Shown: positions 1 to 9,841 of the stretch, one piece after another
Layout: every line of letters begins with the position of its first letter
Numbering within the stretch: the first letter of the stretch is position 1
Source: Coix lacryma-jobi var. lacryma-jobi
Taxonomy: Eukaryota; Streptophyta; Magnoliopsida; Poales; Poaceae
DNA length: 64,000 nucleotides
Assembly: GCA_009763385.1 (NCBI GenBank)
Contig: CM019823.1
Coordinates: 86,935,104 to 86,999,103, forward strand
Direction of reading: 5' to 3'
Position numbers and translations under genes: made by a program
The notes under the pieces: generated by a model
The model's database searches: none
What the model was told of the DNA's origin: nothing
Seen by the model: the letters and a program-made list of their open reading frames with translations, nothing else

Positions 1-1
1 T

Positions 2-2698
2 TCGATGGAGAAGGATCTAGTTTGCCATTCTTGCAGACATGGGAAGATGGTTGCCGCTCCCCACCATCCAGTGACTAAGGTCATGACCTCGCACCCCGGA
101 GAGCTTTTACACATGGACCTTGTTGGTCCGGCTCGGGTGAGCTCGGTTGGTGGCAAGTGGTATGTTTTGGTTGTTGTTGACGACTTTTCGAGATATTCGT
201 GGGTCTTCTTTTTGACTAAGAAGACTGAGACTTTCTCCTTCGCTCGCAATCTGATTTTGCGTCTTCAGAACGAGTTCCCTTTGAACTCGATGCGAGCTAT
301 TAGAAGTGATAATGGTTCCGAATTCAAAAATTCGGATTTTGAGAAGTTTTGTAACCGCCTTGGCTTGGAGCATCAGTTTTCTTCCCCCTACACACCGCCC
401 CAAAATGGTGTTGTAGAGAGGAAGAATCTAACCCTTGTTGAGATGGCCAGGACGATGCTTGATGAGCATAGGACTCCTAGGCGCTATTGGGCCGAAGCTA
501 TGAACACTGCATGCTATATTTCCAATCGCATTTTTCTGAGAGCTTTCTTGAAAAAGACTTCTTATGAGTTGCGTTTTGGCAAACTGCCCAAGGTGAGTTA
601 TTTTCGAGTTTTTGGTTGCCATTGTTTTATACTCAAAAAGGGCAACTTGGACAAATTTGAATCTCGTTCTTCTGACGGTGTGTTTTTGGGTTATGGCACT
701 CACACTCGAGCTTATCGTGTACTTAACCTTGACACTAACCGAGTCATGGAGACATCTGATGTCACCTTCGACGAGACCATGGTTTGTCCTTCTTCTCGTT
801 TTGAGCGTGCAGGTGATCATGAGGTTGGTGAGCCTCTTTTTGATGACGAGGATGAGGGTGCTGAAGGTATGGATGATCCAGCACCCCCTCCACCTGCCGT
901 GCCGCAAAGAGCGGCCTCGACGACGACTCACGGCCCCGACACCTCTTCTTCCTGGGGGCCGTGGGATCCGCCACCCCGAGCGGTACCATTTGTACCCGGG
1001 GAGGCACCAGCTGCTGTTGAGGGGGAGGCTATTTCAGCTCGGGAGGCGCCACGACATATCCAGCGCCAGCACCCGCCTCAGCAGATGATCGGCAACATCG
1101 ACGAACGGGTCACTCGGTCCAGGTCACAGCAAATCTCGCACTTCGCTCATTCTGCTTTTGTTGCTAATTTTGAGCCCCGAGATGTTGGACACGCTTTGAC
1201 GGATCCGGATTGGGTTAATGCCATGCATGAGGAGTTAGAAAATTTTGAGCGAAATCGGGTTTGGGTTCTAGTTCCACCTCCACCTGACTGTAAGCCTATT
1301 GGGACAAAATGGGTTTTCAAAAACAAGCAAGGAGAGGATGGCCACGTTGTTAGAAACAAGGCCCGGCTTGTAGCGAAAGGCTATAGTCAGAAGGAGGGGA
1401 TAGATTATGAGGAGACGTTTGCTCCTGTAGCTCGTTTGGAGGCTATTAGGATACTCTTGGCTTTTGCTGCATCCAAGGGCTTCAAACTTTTTCAAATGGA
1501 TGTCAAGAGTGCCTTCTTAAACGGCTACATAGAGGAGGAGGTTTATGTTGAGCAACCCCCCGGTTTTGAAAATCCCAAGTTTCCAAACCATGTCTTTAAA
1601 CTTCATAAAGCTTTATATGGTTTGAAACAAGCCCCTAGAGCCTGGTATGATAGGTTGAAAACCTTTTTGCTTGCTAAGGGTTTTAAAATGGGATGTGTAG
1701 ATAAAACGCTCTTTCTCCTCCGGCAAGGCAAAGACACACTCTTGGTCCAAATTTACGTGGATGATATCATTTTCGGTGGTTCTTCTCACGCTTTGGTTGC
1801 CAAGTTTGTAGATACTATGAGCAGGGAGTTCGAGATGAGCATGATGGGCGAGCTAACATTCTTTCTCGGGTTGCAAATTAAGCAATCCCGAGAGGGGACG
1901 TTTGTGCACCAGGGCAAGTACACGAAGGACTTGCTGAAGCGGTTCGATATGGGTGAGGCCAAGCCTCTTCCAACACCCATGTCGACGACGACTGCCCTGG
2001 ATGCAGATGTGGACGGAGAAGCAGTGGACCAGAAGGAGTACCGCAGTATGATCGGGTCGCTCCTCTACCTGACGGCGACACGCCCGGACATCCAGTTCGC
2101 GGTGTGTCTGTGCGCGCGCTTTCAGGCGTCGCCACGCACTTCTCACCGTCAGGCGGTGAAGCGCATCTTCAGGTACCTTCGTTTCACTCCTGAGTTTGGG
2201 ATTTGGTATTCTGCTTCCTCCACCCTCTCCCTTTGCGGTTATTCGGATGCTGATTTTGCTGGTTGTCGTATTGAGCGCAAGTCCACTTCTGGGACTTGCC
2301 AGTTTATTGGTTCTTCTCTTGTTTCGTGGTCTTCTCGCAAGCAGTCTAGCGTCGCTCAGTCCACTACGGAGGCTGAATATGTTGCTGCGGCTAGCTGCTG
2401 TTCCCAGTTGCTTTGGATGATGGCCACTTTGCGTGATTTTGGTCTGAGCTTTTCTCGCGTGCCTTTGCTTTGTGACAGCACGAGTGCCATTAGCGTTGCT
2501 AAGAACCCCGTGCTTCACTCGAAGACCAAACATATTGATGTGCGCTTTCATTTTCTGCGAGACCACCAGGAGAAGGGTGATATCGACCTTCGCCATGTCG
2601 ACACTCATCATCAACTGGCTGATATTTTCACCAAGCCTTTAGACGAATCAACCTTTAATCGGTTGAGGGGTGAGCTTGGTGTGTGTTTCCCCTTTTAG
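2..2698 (+). CDS. copia pol polyprotein, 3' part: integrase, reverse transcriptase, RNase H
   Basis: The frame is open from the window edge to TAG at 2696-2698 (about 898 residues seen; the true start, gag and protease lie upstream). The first residues contain CHSCRHGK, the end of the integrase zinc-binding region. The catalytic triad follows as D in HMDLVGP, D in IRSDNGSEF and E in NGVVERKN. A proline-rich linker lies near residues 285-385. The RT then shows [32 protein letters not shown] and the catalytic YVDDIIFG (about 1755-1778). RNase H shows [16 protein letters not shown] and HSKTKHID, with LADIFTKPL near the end, as usual in copia. No frameshift or internal stop is seen, so this pol could be functional if the upstream part is intact. 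The protein would make cDNA and insert it into host DNA. Confidence 0.93.
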   Translation, partial: SMEKDLVCHSCRHGKMVAAPHHPVTKVMTSHPGELLHMDLVGPARVSSVGGKWYVLVVVDDFSRYSWVFFLTKKTETFSFARNLILRLQNEFPLNSMRAIRSDNGSEFKNSDFEKFCNRLGLEHQFSSPYTPPQNGVVERKNLTLVEMARTMLDEHRTPRRYWAEAMNTACYISNRIFLRAFLKKTSYELRFGKLPKVSYFRVFGCHCFILKKGNLDKFESRSSDGVFLGYGTHTRAYRVLNLDTNRVMETSDVTFDETMVCPSSRFERAGDHEVGEPLFDDEDEGAEGMDDPAPPPPAVPQRAASTTTHGPDTSSSWGPWDPPPRAVPFVPGEAPAAVEGEAISAREAPRHIQRQHPPQQMIGNIDERVTRSRSQQISHFAHSAFVANFEPRDVGHALTDPDWVNAMHEELENFERNRVWVLVPPPPDCKPIGTKWVFKNKQGEDGHVVRNKARLVAKGYSQKEGIDYEETFAPVARLEAIRILLAFAASKGFKLFQMDVKSAFLNGYIEEEVYVEQPPGFENPKFPNHVFKLHKALYGLKQAPRAWYDRLKTFLLAKGFKMGCVDKTLFLLRQGKDTLLVQIYVDDIIFGGSSHALVAKFVDTMSREFEMSMMGELTFFLGLQIKQSREGTFVHQGKYTKDLLKRFDMGEAKPLPTPMSTTTALDADVDGEAVDQKEYRSMIGSLLYLTATRPDIQFAVCLCARFQASPRTSHRQAVKRIFRYLRFTPEFGIWYSASSTLSLCGYSDADFAGCRIERKSTSGTCQFIGSSLVSWSSRKQSSVAQSTTEAEYVAAASCCSQLLWMMATLRDFGLSFSRVPLLCDSTSAISVAKNPVLHSKTKHIDVRFHFLRDHQEKGDIDLRHVDTHHQLADIFTKPLDESTFNRLRGELGVCFPF

Positions 2699-4316
2699 AT
2701 GAGGGAAACATTTTGGATCTTGTATATTTGACTGACTCTTTTGTCTTTCTTTTCTTTTGCATTTTAGCATACGCATTTACATTCTGAGTTTCATGTTTAT
2801 AATCACTAGAATGTAACTATGCTCTATTTAGTATGCTCCGATGCTTATATGGATGCTTGTAGCTTATGCTCTTCCTGATCACTAGAACATGTTATGAGCT
2901 GAGCTATTTTGGAATGGTGAATTTACTTAATAACTTACAATCTGAAAATGTTCACCATTGAGATATGCAACTAGCATGTGTAGGATATGTTGAGTTCTCT
3001 AGTGCTTTTCATATATGCTAGGTTGCTATGTCTCTAGTTATGAGTCATTCACTTGCTTGGTCTGTTCATATCATGTATAAATTTTGAACCAAGTTTTAGT
3101 GAATTGAAAAGATCGAGATGGGATTGCTTGTCAACACCTCACGGTATCGAGACTGTTTCTCATTGCACTTTGAGTTAAACTTGAGCCGTGTAGTGTATGA
3201 CCGAAACCGTTGCTTTAAGCTTCCGATTGCATATGCATAGGCTTCGCACGGTTGAAAAGTTAGGCAAAGACAAGCTTTCAACCTCTCGCAATCACATGTT
3301 GAAATTAAACTTGTGTAATTTCACCGCTGCAACTCCAATATAAAAATGAAATCACAAGTATATGCTTCATTCCCATGCATGATGATTGAACTTTGCTAGG
3401 GGTAGTTTACCTTGTATACATGTTTAGCCCTTGTCTGGATTCCTATCTATACATGTGTAGTGCTATTCTGATGGTGACTATCTTTTTGGCTAAAAACTGC
3501 TCACTTGCTCATATGCTTCATATTTCGTATGTGTGATCAGTTTGAGCCTTCGCTATTTGAGTGCTTAGTTGTGTCATTGGAGCTATACCGATTAGAGCAT
3601 TTTTGCACTCTTTTGATTATATGCCTGAAGCTGCTAACTTGCATTTCTGACTTCATATGCATTTTAGAAGGGGGAGTTGTGTTGGCTCAAGGGAAGAGTT
3701 TGTGCTTGATAAGTGCATTTTCAACTAAGGGGGAGAGTTTTTGCAAATCATATGTCTCCTGGCGTTCAATTAAGGGAGAGCTTTTGCTAAGGGGGAGATT
3801 TTCAGATCTTTATGCTCTTCTCTTGTTGGACCTAAGGGGGAGTCCCTGGTTGCTTGCACTTGTCGAGGGAAGTGTGCTAGTTGTGTTGAGCCGTTGCCTC
3901 TGTCTTGAGGGACTAGCAAACATTTTCCTCAGTTGGCGTCGAGTTTGATTTCGATTGGTTCGGAGACCTTTTCGATTGTTTTTCAATTGTTTCGGAGTGG
4001 TTTTCGTGCTAGTTGTGTTGAGCCTCTGTGCCTCTATCTTGAGGGACTAGCATTTTTGCCAGTTTGTGCTCCGATTTTCGATTGGCTTTTGCTAGCGGTG
4101 TTGAGCCTGTTCTACCTCTTCTTGAGGGCTAGCTTTGCTTTGCTTGGTTGCGTCGAGCCGTTGCCCATGTCTTTGGGGACCAAGTTCTCGCTTCTTCCAC
4201 TTGACCTTCTTCGGCTTTGCTATGCTTTTGGGTCATTTGGTTGAGTTCTCTCTTCTCCTTCCTCCTACCTTCTTCTTTCATTATGATTTGTGTGTGTAGT
4301 TGACAATGCACTCATC
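2699..4316 (+). other. non-coding 3' spacer of copia C1 with repeated purine tracts
   Basis: This 1.6 kb AT-rich stretch lies between pol and the polypurine tract, where some SIRE elements carry an env-like frame. The longest frame here (3505-3948) is hydrophobic but shows no recognisable domain, so I do not call a gene. It holds purine blocks matching the real PPT (about 3667-3676, 3727-3735, 3788-3798 and 3833-3842) and a degenerate repeat built on GTGCTAGTTGTGTTGAGCC ... CTTGAGGGACTAGC (about 3874-3918, 4006-4050, 4091-4133, with a weak fourth copy at 4150-4178). Confidence 0.7.
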
Positions 4317-4327
4317 AAGGGGGAGAT
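4317..4327 (+). promoter_or_regulatory. polypurine tract of copia C1
   Basis: AAGGGGGAGAT lies directly before the LTR start TGCGGATACATGG. This is the expected primer site for plus-strand DNA synthesis. Confidence 0.85.
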
Positions 4328-4731
4328 TGCGGATACATGGGTGTATGCCGAGTCTCTGAGTGATGAGTGATTGTCAACGGGTTTGATCGCATGTTCTTTG
4401 GCTTGTGTTGTGCAGGTGTCGAGCTCGGAGACAGTGATCGAGGGCAAGGTGAAGGTCAAGTTGAGACGTGTCGTGCCGACGGACTGGGTGCGATGAAGGA
4501 TGGGCGTGCCGTGCGGCGGACGTGCCATGCCGATGTATCGAGCAGTGAAGGGCGGACGTGAGGCTTGGACTGAGGGACCGGAGTGCCTGAGGATCAGCTG
4601 TGGTGGCTGGCAGCCTGGGACAGCGACGGGCGGAGACTTGCGGGGCACGGTGTTGCTCGGGTCGAGGACCTGGGGACACGTGTCGGTGGACGGGGTGCAC
4701 GGGCGGTGCATCCCCTCTACAGCTCCAGTTT

Positions 4732-5025
4732 GGTGGTTGAGCCAAGGAAAAACCACCGGGTGGACGGTTTCCGAGTTTGGGCCTCAAAACTCGGGTGCTC
4801 GGTTTCCAGGTTGAGCCACAAAACCTGGGCGCGGATGGTTTCCGAGTTTGGCCACAAAACTCGGGTGATGGGCCGGTTTCCGAGTTTGGGCCTCAAAACT
4901 CGGGCGCTGCGGGTTTCTGAGTTTGGGCCACAAAACTCAGGCTGGAGGCTGGTTTCCCGGTTTGGGCCTCAAAACCAGGGGTTGCTGGAAAAGGCTGGTT
5001 TCCCGGTTTGGGCCACAAAACCGGG
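4732..5025 (+). repeat. array of eight short inverted repeats in U3 of LTR C1
   Basis: Eight modules have 7-8 bp stems and short loops, mostly GGGCCTCA or GGCCACA. Stem halves are 4732-4738/4751-4757 (GGTGGTT), 4771-4778/4787-4794 (CCGAGTTT), 4806-4812/4822-4828 (CCAGGTT), 4842-4849/4857-4864, 4880-4887/4896-4903 (both CCGAGTTT), 4917-4924/4933-4940 (CTGAGTTT), 4956-4963/4972-4979 (CCCGGTTT, one mismatch) and 5002-5009/5018-5025 (CCCGGTTT). Stem sequences change between modules but both arms change together, so pairing is kept. The array ends about 190 bp upstream of the TATA-like box. The same kind of array lies in LTRs C2 and C3. Confidence 0.85.
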
Positions 5026-5215
5026 GGTGCAGAGCGAGGGCGTCACGTGGCGGCGATCCAGAGGTTGCGTCGAGGCAACGCTTCGGTTCGAGCGGGCGTG
5101 GCCGTCAGATCTACCTACCACCACGGGTTGGACCAGAATAGCCTTAGGGTTTAGCTGGTTCGCTCTGTAATTAGTTTAGAGAGGGGTAGAGTAGGAAATA
5201 GGCTTAGTCTAGGTT

Positions 5216-5226
5216 AGTATAAGTAG
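5216..5226 (+). promoter_or_regulatory. TATA-like box of LTR C1
   Basis: AGTATAAGTAG lies about 190 bp downstream of the hairpin array, the position held by clearer TATA boxes in the related LTRs. It is the likely start region for element RNA; the start site itself cannot be seen. Confidence 0.5.
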
Positions 5227-5818
5227 TCCAGGGGAGACACCCTCCTCCCTATCTCAGCTATCTCAGTTAGTGCCTTCATTTGCTAGGGTTTCCTACTCTC
5301 CCATCCCCTGCTTTAGCTAGTTGAGATCCGCAGAGAGACTCCACTCTGTGTACTATTGAGTTGAGGAAGTGAGGCCGTATCCTCACCTTGGAGCACAGAT
5401 CAATGGCTTGATTTGCGTCCTTAATTCGAGTTCGTGGCTGTGATTTCCGTTTTGCTTGTGTTCTTCACGAAATCCTTTTGCTCCACGATTTTCCCGTCGC
5501 TTGATCTCTTTGCTCGGTTCATCTTTTGCAATTCCGTTTGAACCAAGTTGTTCTAGATCGTGAGGCACTTCTTTCCACCGAAGGAATCATCCTCTAACCT
5601 CACGGTCTAGGAGATCGATCGATTTTTCGTTTCGGGTCACTTTTTCTCACTTCCCCCAAAATTCTTCGATTCACCGATTTGGAGTTAGGTTCGAGCCATG
5701 ATCTCTTAGAGATAGCTCACTAACCTCCTTGTGACTTCACTCACCAAGTTTGATCCCTAGAGGATGCGTTTTGGGTGAGTTTGAGTCGGATCGGTAGAAG
5801 AACAGAGGGGGTGCGGGG

Positions 5819-6114
5819 TGACCGGACGCTGGTCGCGAAGTGATCGGACGCTGACCAGTGCGTCCGGTCATTGAGCGTTGCGTACAGAGCTTCTGTTTTG
5901 ACCGGACACTCATGACCGGACCCTGTGTTTATCGATTGACCGGACGCGCCTAGGTTCCTGTTCATCGTGTTTGTTTGATCTGACCGGACGCTCTGTTCAC
6001 AACCGGACGCTCCGTACTAGTGAGTCCGGTCGCGAACAGAGAGCTCCTAGAGCCGATTTCTGACGACCGGACGCGTCCGGTCCCAGCTGACCGGACGCAG
6101 GCAGAGTCCGGTCG
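5819..6114 (+). repeat. array of GACCGGACGC / GCGTCCGGTC words in LTR C1
   Basis: About a dozen copies of CCGGAC, or its complement GTCCGG, occur in both orientations in 300 bp. One pair forms the perfect 18-bp palindrome GACCGGACGCGTCCGGTC at 6065-6082. The array is downstream of the TATA-like box, so it should fall in the 5' leader of element RNA. Confidence 0.85.
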
Positions 6115-6383
6115 TTGCTGTTTCGCGCCATTTCGTTCGCGGTTCGTTCGCTCTTGATTGGATTCGAGTTCCGTCTTTTGCGTTGGCTTTCTAGGGTTGT
6201 CTAGTGTCCCGCTGTGTTTCGTGGGAGCATCCACCCTACATCTAGGGTCGTGGACATTAGCAAACTCTAGGGTTCGCTTTTGGGGTTGGTTTTGGGACAG
6301 TGGCATCTAGTTTCCGTAAGGAAATTTTGAAGCTCCCATTCACCCCCCCTCTGGTCGCTTTCGGGTAGCTTTTCGGTCCTTCA

Positions 6384-7781
6384 AACGGTGGACTTGACAG
6401 ACTCAAGTTCCTTCACCGCATCCTCCCACTTCTTCCTAAACTTCTTTCTCTCTCTAGCAGCAAGCCTTAGCAACTTGTCTTGACTAAGCAAAGCAGCAGT
6501 AAGTTTCTCAACCTCAGCAGAGAGTTCATCGGAAGTTTGAGTTACCTGGGAGGAGGAGTCATTGTTCCAAGGGATCTCCTCCAGCTCGCAGTTGACCTCA
6601 TCGACGAGGGCCATGGTGCAGAAGCCCTCGTCGTCAGCGAAGAAGCAAAGACCGTTTAGCTTGTCCTCGATCTTCTTCTTCTCAGACTCATCATCGCTTG
6701 ATGCAATGGAGTCGTTGTCCGAGTCGTTGATGTCGTTGAGCGTGGCGAAGAAAGCACGATGCTCAGCCTGGGATTTCTCCAAGTACTTCTCCTTGATGTA
6801 CTCCTTGTTGAAGCCGCCCTTCCGCTTGTGCTTTGCGGGGACGTACTTCTCCTTTCACTTGTCGGAGTCATACTTGTGGCCGTGATCCGCCTTGCCGAAA
6901 GCTTGCTTGTTCTTCTTTGGGAAATTGGCGATGAAGTGGTCTGAGCCTCCACACTCGTAATAGCCACCTCGTCCTCCTCCGCGGTGACGGTTCATGCGGT
7001 TGTTGTGAAACCGCGAGAACCGGTTGGAAAGTAAAGCCAACTCGTCGTCTCCCATGAACTCCAACTGCTCCTTTGTGACAAAAAGAAGAGAAGACAATGC
7101 AAAGCCTCCAGAGGGGTTAGCAGAAGAGCCAGAAACCAAAGCCATCGATGGGCCAGAAGGATTTTCATAAGAAGCCCTCGCCATGGCGTCAATCTCACTG
7201 GACTTGAGCTTACTAAAGAGATCGTCGCAAGTGAGAGTCTCATAGTTAGATGATTCGATGATCGCTTGAACCTTAGAGTCCCACACCGATCGATCAAGAG
7301 TATGAAGAAGCTTGAGAGCCCTCTCATGATCGTTGAAAGGCAACAGCTCCTTGTTAGCCCTCATCCTATTGATAATCACCTGAAAACGAGCGAATAAACT
7401 TTCTATGCTCTCGCCAGGTATGTGTCGGAAGTTCTCATACTCATGCTTGTGTGACTCATAGAGACGGGTTTTGACATGAGAGGTTCCCTCATGAAAACGC
7501 ATGAGAGTCGCCCAAATCTCCCGAGCCGTGGTGAGGTGAGAGACACGATCAAACTCAGACATGCTCAAACAGGTGAAAAGAGCATTACGGGCTCAGCTAT
7601 TGGCATTGTGCTCATCGATCTGCTATTGAGTCACATGAGCAGCCAAGACCACGTAATCAGCAGAGTTGAAAATATCCCAAATCGAAGCACCCATGCTCTG
7701 AAGATAGGCTGACATGCGTATCTTCTAATACACATAGTTCGTCCCATCGAAAAATGGCGGTTTGCCCACGCCGCGATCCAT
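6384..7781 (-). pseudogene. copia gag, decayed (element C2)
   Basis: The minus-strand start codon is at 7781-7779, about 50 bp after the PBS. Clear gag stretches follow: FFDGTNY and KIRMSAYLQS near the start, then an open part (7568-6855) with the UBN2-type gag core (IWATLMRFHEGTS, ESIESLFARFQVIINRMR, ALKLLHTLD). The zinc knuckle is damaged: it reads YYECGGSDHF...NFPKK, so the first and last of the CCHC ligands are replaced by Y and F. Stops interrupt the frame between the start codon and 7568 and again at about 6857. The last part (6782-6384) is acidic and coiled-coil-like, as in SIRE gag tails. The gag should not make a full protein. Confidence 0.85.
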
Positions 7782-7830
7782 GTCACCTTTTGCGGATCTA
7801 GAATCGGCTAAGGTGGAAGATCCTTAACCC

Positions 7831-7842
7831 GCTCCGATACCA
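7831..7842 (-). promoter_or_regulatory. primer binding site (initiator tRNA-Met type), element C2
   Basis: The minus strand reads TGGTATCGGAGC two bases after the LTR end. The usual copia PBS is TGGTATCAGAGC, so there is one difference. Confidence 0.88.
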
Positions 7843-8255
7843 ATTGAAGAACCGAGAATGCTACCAAAGGCGACCAGAGGGGGGGTGAATGGGAGCCAAA
7901 AACTTTCTTTGAAACTTTGGCCTTTGTCCCAACAAATCAACCCCAAAAGCTTTGGACACAAGCGTGATGCCCACGACCCTGGGAAAGAGGGTGGATGATC
8001 CCTAGGATAACAGCGAGGCACCACAACCAAGAGCGAACCAAAACACGCAAGCAACGAGTCAAGTTCAAACTCAAAAACCTATACTCGAACGTAGATAGAA
8101 GGCTACGTCGGGAATCCTCCAAATACCTATACCAACGGGTGGTAAAGATACTTATAGAGGTTCCTTCGTGAACTCTAGGAGCTAACGAGAAGTCCGGAAA
8201 CAAAGCGGAGAAGTCGGGAGAGCAAACGCACTAAATAGTGCTTGACTGCGAATTC

Positions 8256-8518
8256 CCGGACTATCCGGACTCCCAGTCTTGGACTGTCCGCCCTGTGTCG
8301 GACTGTCCGCGAGTCTGTGGCGGACTGTCCGCCGGCCAAAGGTGCAAAACAACAAGTCTGCTGAACACCCCCTGCTCGGGCCCGGACTGTCCGCGCTCCC
8401 CAACGGCGGACTGTCTGCCGGTCACCCGAGCCCAAACACGCCGAGACGCGTAGCCACTGAACAGGCTCGACCCCGACGCGCGGACTGTCCGCGCCCCCTA
8501 CGGCAGACTGTCCGCGGA
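8256..8518. repeat. array of CGGACTGTCCG palindromes in LTR C2
   Basis: About eight copies of (G/C)CGGACTGTCCG(C/G), an odd-length palindrome with a central T, occur in 263 bp, some with one change. On the minus strand the array is downstream of the TATA box. Confidence 0.85.
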
Positions 8519-9105
8519 CACATAGTGAGGGCGAATTTGTTCGCCTTCTCGCCAAATCTTCCCAAAACCGAATCAAATTGAAATCCCTTGATCTCAAACT
8601 TGGAGAGGATGATCACTAGGTAGTTGGAAGACTATCCCTAGGAAATCATCCGCTAAAATCAATTCAAACTCTAGGAAATCAAAAGGGGAGGTGCTAGAAC
8701 AAAAAAGTTGCCACGAAACTTGAATCGACCCGATCTACTTGTTCGTGAGGATTGAGATGAATTCCTTCGGTGAAAATGTTCTCCTCACATCAAAGAACAA
8801 GTTGATTCAAGTGGATTCGAAAAAGACGCAACATAGAGGGAGATCAAGCAATGGGAAAATTGAGACAAAAAGCAAAATGCGAAGAACAACTCAAGAACGC
8901 GAACCACAATCTCAATTGCCAGCCGAAATTCGTCCCCACGAGGAGACAACGGGAATCTGGTCCCGTTTCCGCAAAATCCAAATACACAGAGGTATGATTA
9001 AGTCGTCTCTGCGGATCTCAGTAGCTACAGCAGGGATTGGGAAGCAAGAAACCCTAGAGTGAAAATAGCAATGGCTGAGATAGTTTGGAAGGAGGGGTGC
9101 CCTCT

Positions 9106-9116
9106 CCTTATATAGC
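9106..9116 (-). promoter_or_regulatory. TATA box of LTR C2
   Basis: The minus strand reads GGCTATATAAGG, a good plant TATA box, about 190 bp downstream of the hairpin array. Confidence 0.65.
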
Positions 9117-9309
9117 CTAATACAATTATTCCCCTTCTACCCTTACAGCTAATGAGCAAACATGCTAACCCTAAGGGTATTTCTGACCAACTCGGAGTGT
9201 AGTCAATCCGACGACCACGCCCGCACATCCGGTAGCTTCGCCTCGACGTGACCTCACCCAATACCGCCATGTGCCTCCAATCGCCATCCGTCCTTTTCCT
9301 AGACCTCCC

Positions 9310-9527
9310 CCCAGTTTTGAGGATGAAACTGGGAAACCTTTCGTCCATCGGCTGAGTTTTGTGGCCTAAACTTAGAAACCCGCCATCGCTCAGGTTTTGT
9401 GACCCAAACCTGGAAACCGTCCTCAGCCCGAGTTTTGTGGCCCAAACTTGGAAACCGGCCGCACACAGGTTTTGAGGCCCAAACCTGGAAACCGTCCACT
9501 CGGTGGTTTTTCTGTGGCTCAACCACC
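9310..9527 (-). repeat. array of six short inverted repeats in U3 of LTR C2
   Basis: Stem halves are 9310-9317/9326-9333 (CCCAGTTT), 9352-9359/9368-9375 (CTGAGTTT with a wobble), 9391-9397/9406-9412 (CAGGTTT), 9430-9436/9444-9450 (CGAGTTT with a wobble), 9466-9472/9481-9487 (CAGGTTT) and 9502-9508/9521-9527 (GGTGGTT). The GGTGGTT module is the outermost one, as in LTR C1. Confidence 0.82.
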
Positions 9528-9841
9528 AAACCGAAGCCGTAGAGGGATGCACCTCCCGTGCACCCCATCCACCCACATGTCTTCACTTGTCGCTATCCCA
9601 GGCTGTCAGCCACCACAGCTGATCCTCAGGCCACCGGTCCGTCAGTCCAAGCCTCACATCCGCCCTTCACCGCTTTGGGTCCATCGGCACGATCTGTCTC
9701 TACTTGACCTTCACCTTGTCTTCGATCACCGTCTCCGAGCTCGACACCTACACAACACAAGCCAAAGAACATGCACATCATACCAGTTGACAATCACTCA
9801 TCATCTCAAGATCCGGCATACACCCATGTATCCGCAGAATT

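Larger units (their letters stand above)
1..6383 (+). mobile_element. Ty1/copia retrotransposon, SIRE/Maximus type (element C1), 5' part outside window
   Basis: The window opens inside pol of a plus-strand copia element. Visible parts in order are integrase, reverse transcriptase and RNase H (2-2698), a 1.6 kb non-coding stretch with purine-rich blocks, a polypurine tract (4317-4327) and a full 3' LTR (4328-6383, TGC...TCA). Integrase before RT is the copia order. The long LTR, long 3' spacer and repeated purine tracts suit the SIRE/Maximus clade. The right edge joins minus-strand gag sequence of a second copia element, so C1 appears to be inserted into that element. The expected 5-bp target duplication starts at 6384 (AACGG); its partner lies left of the window. 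The open pol and intact LTR suggest one of the younger insertions here. Confidence 0.9.
4328..6383 (+). repeat. 3' LTR of copia C1 (2,056 bp)
   Basis: The LTR starts TGCGGATACATGGGTG after the PPT and ends GGTCCTTCA at 6383. Its start matches the start of the minus-strand LTR at 9836 and its end resembles that LTR's end at 7845, which fixes both edges. Inside are a hairpin array (4732-5025), a TATA-like box (5216-5226), a CCGGAC array (5819-6114) and the poly-C stretch CACCCCCCCTCTGG (about 6341-6354), also seen in the other copia LTRs here. The long frames read in it (for example 4583-5170) run through the hairpin repeats and are not genes. Confidence 0.9.
6384..9836 (-). mobile_element. Ty1/copia element C2, minus strand, 5' part (LTR, PBS, gag)
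   Basis: Read on the minus strand this is LTR (9836-7845), primer binding site (7842-7831) and a decayed gag (7781-6384). It then stops at the outer edge of the C1 3' LTR. The simplest reading is that C1 inserted into C2 gag and that the rest of C2 lies left of the window. C2 in turn interrupts an older LTR that resumes at about 9842. Confidence 0.82.
7845..9836 (-). repeat. 5' LTR of copia C2 (1,992 bp, minus strand)
   Basis: On the minus strand it starts TGCGGATACATGGGTG at 9836 and ends GGTTCTTCA at 7845, next to the PBS. It is related to LTR C1 at both ends and in the hairpin region. The 8256-8518 part differs in sequence: it carries GGACTGTCCGC words where C1 carries GACCGGACGC. A TATA box lies at 9106-9116. 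Confidence 0.88.

Noticed and set aside
3505..3948. Hydrophobic 147-codon plus-strand frame after copia pol, where SIRE elements may carry an env-like gene
   Set aside because: It runs through the repeated purine tracts and degenerate repeat units, has no signal peptide and transmembrane layout I can trust, and no recognisable domain.
4583..5170. 195-codon frame in LTR C1 with repeated FGPQNSG-like peptide
   Set aside because: The peptide repeat is a by-product of the DNA hairpin array inside a non-coding LTR.
8256..8518. Regular short repeats resembling a CRISPR array
   Set aside because: The words are 11-13 bp, palindromic and irregularly spaced inside a plant LTR. Nothing suggests a prokaryotic source.
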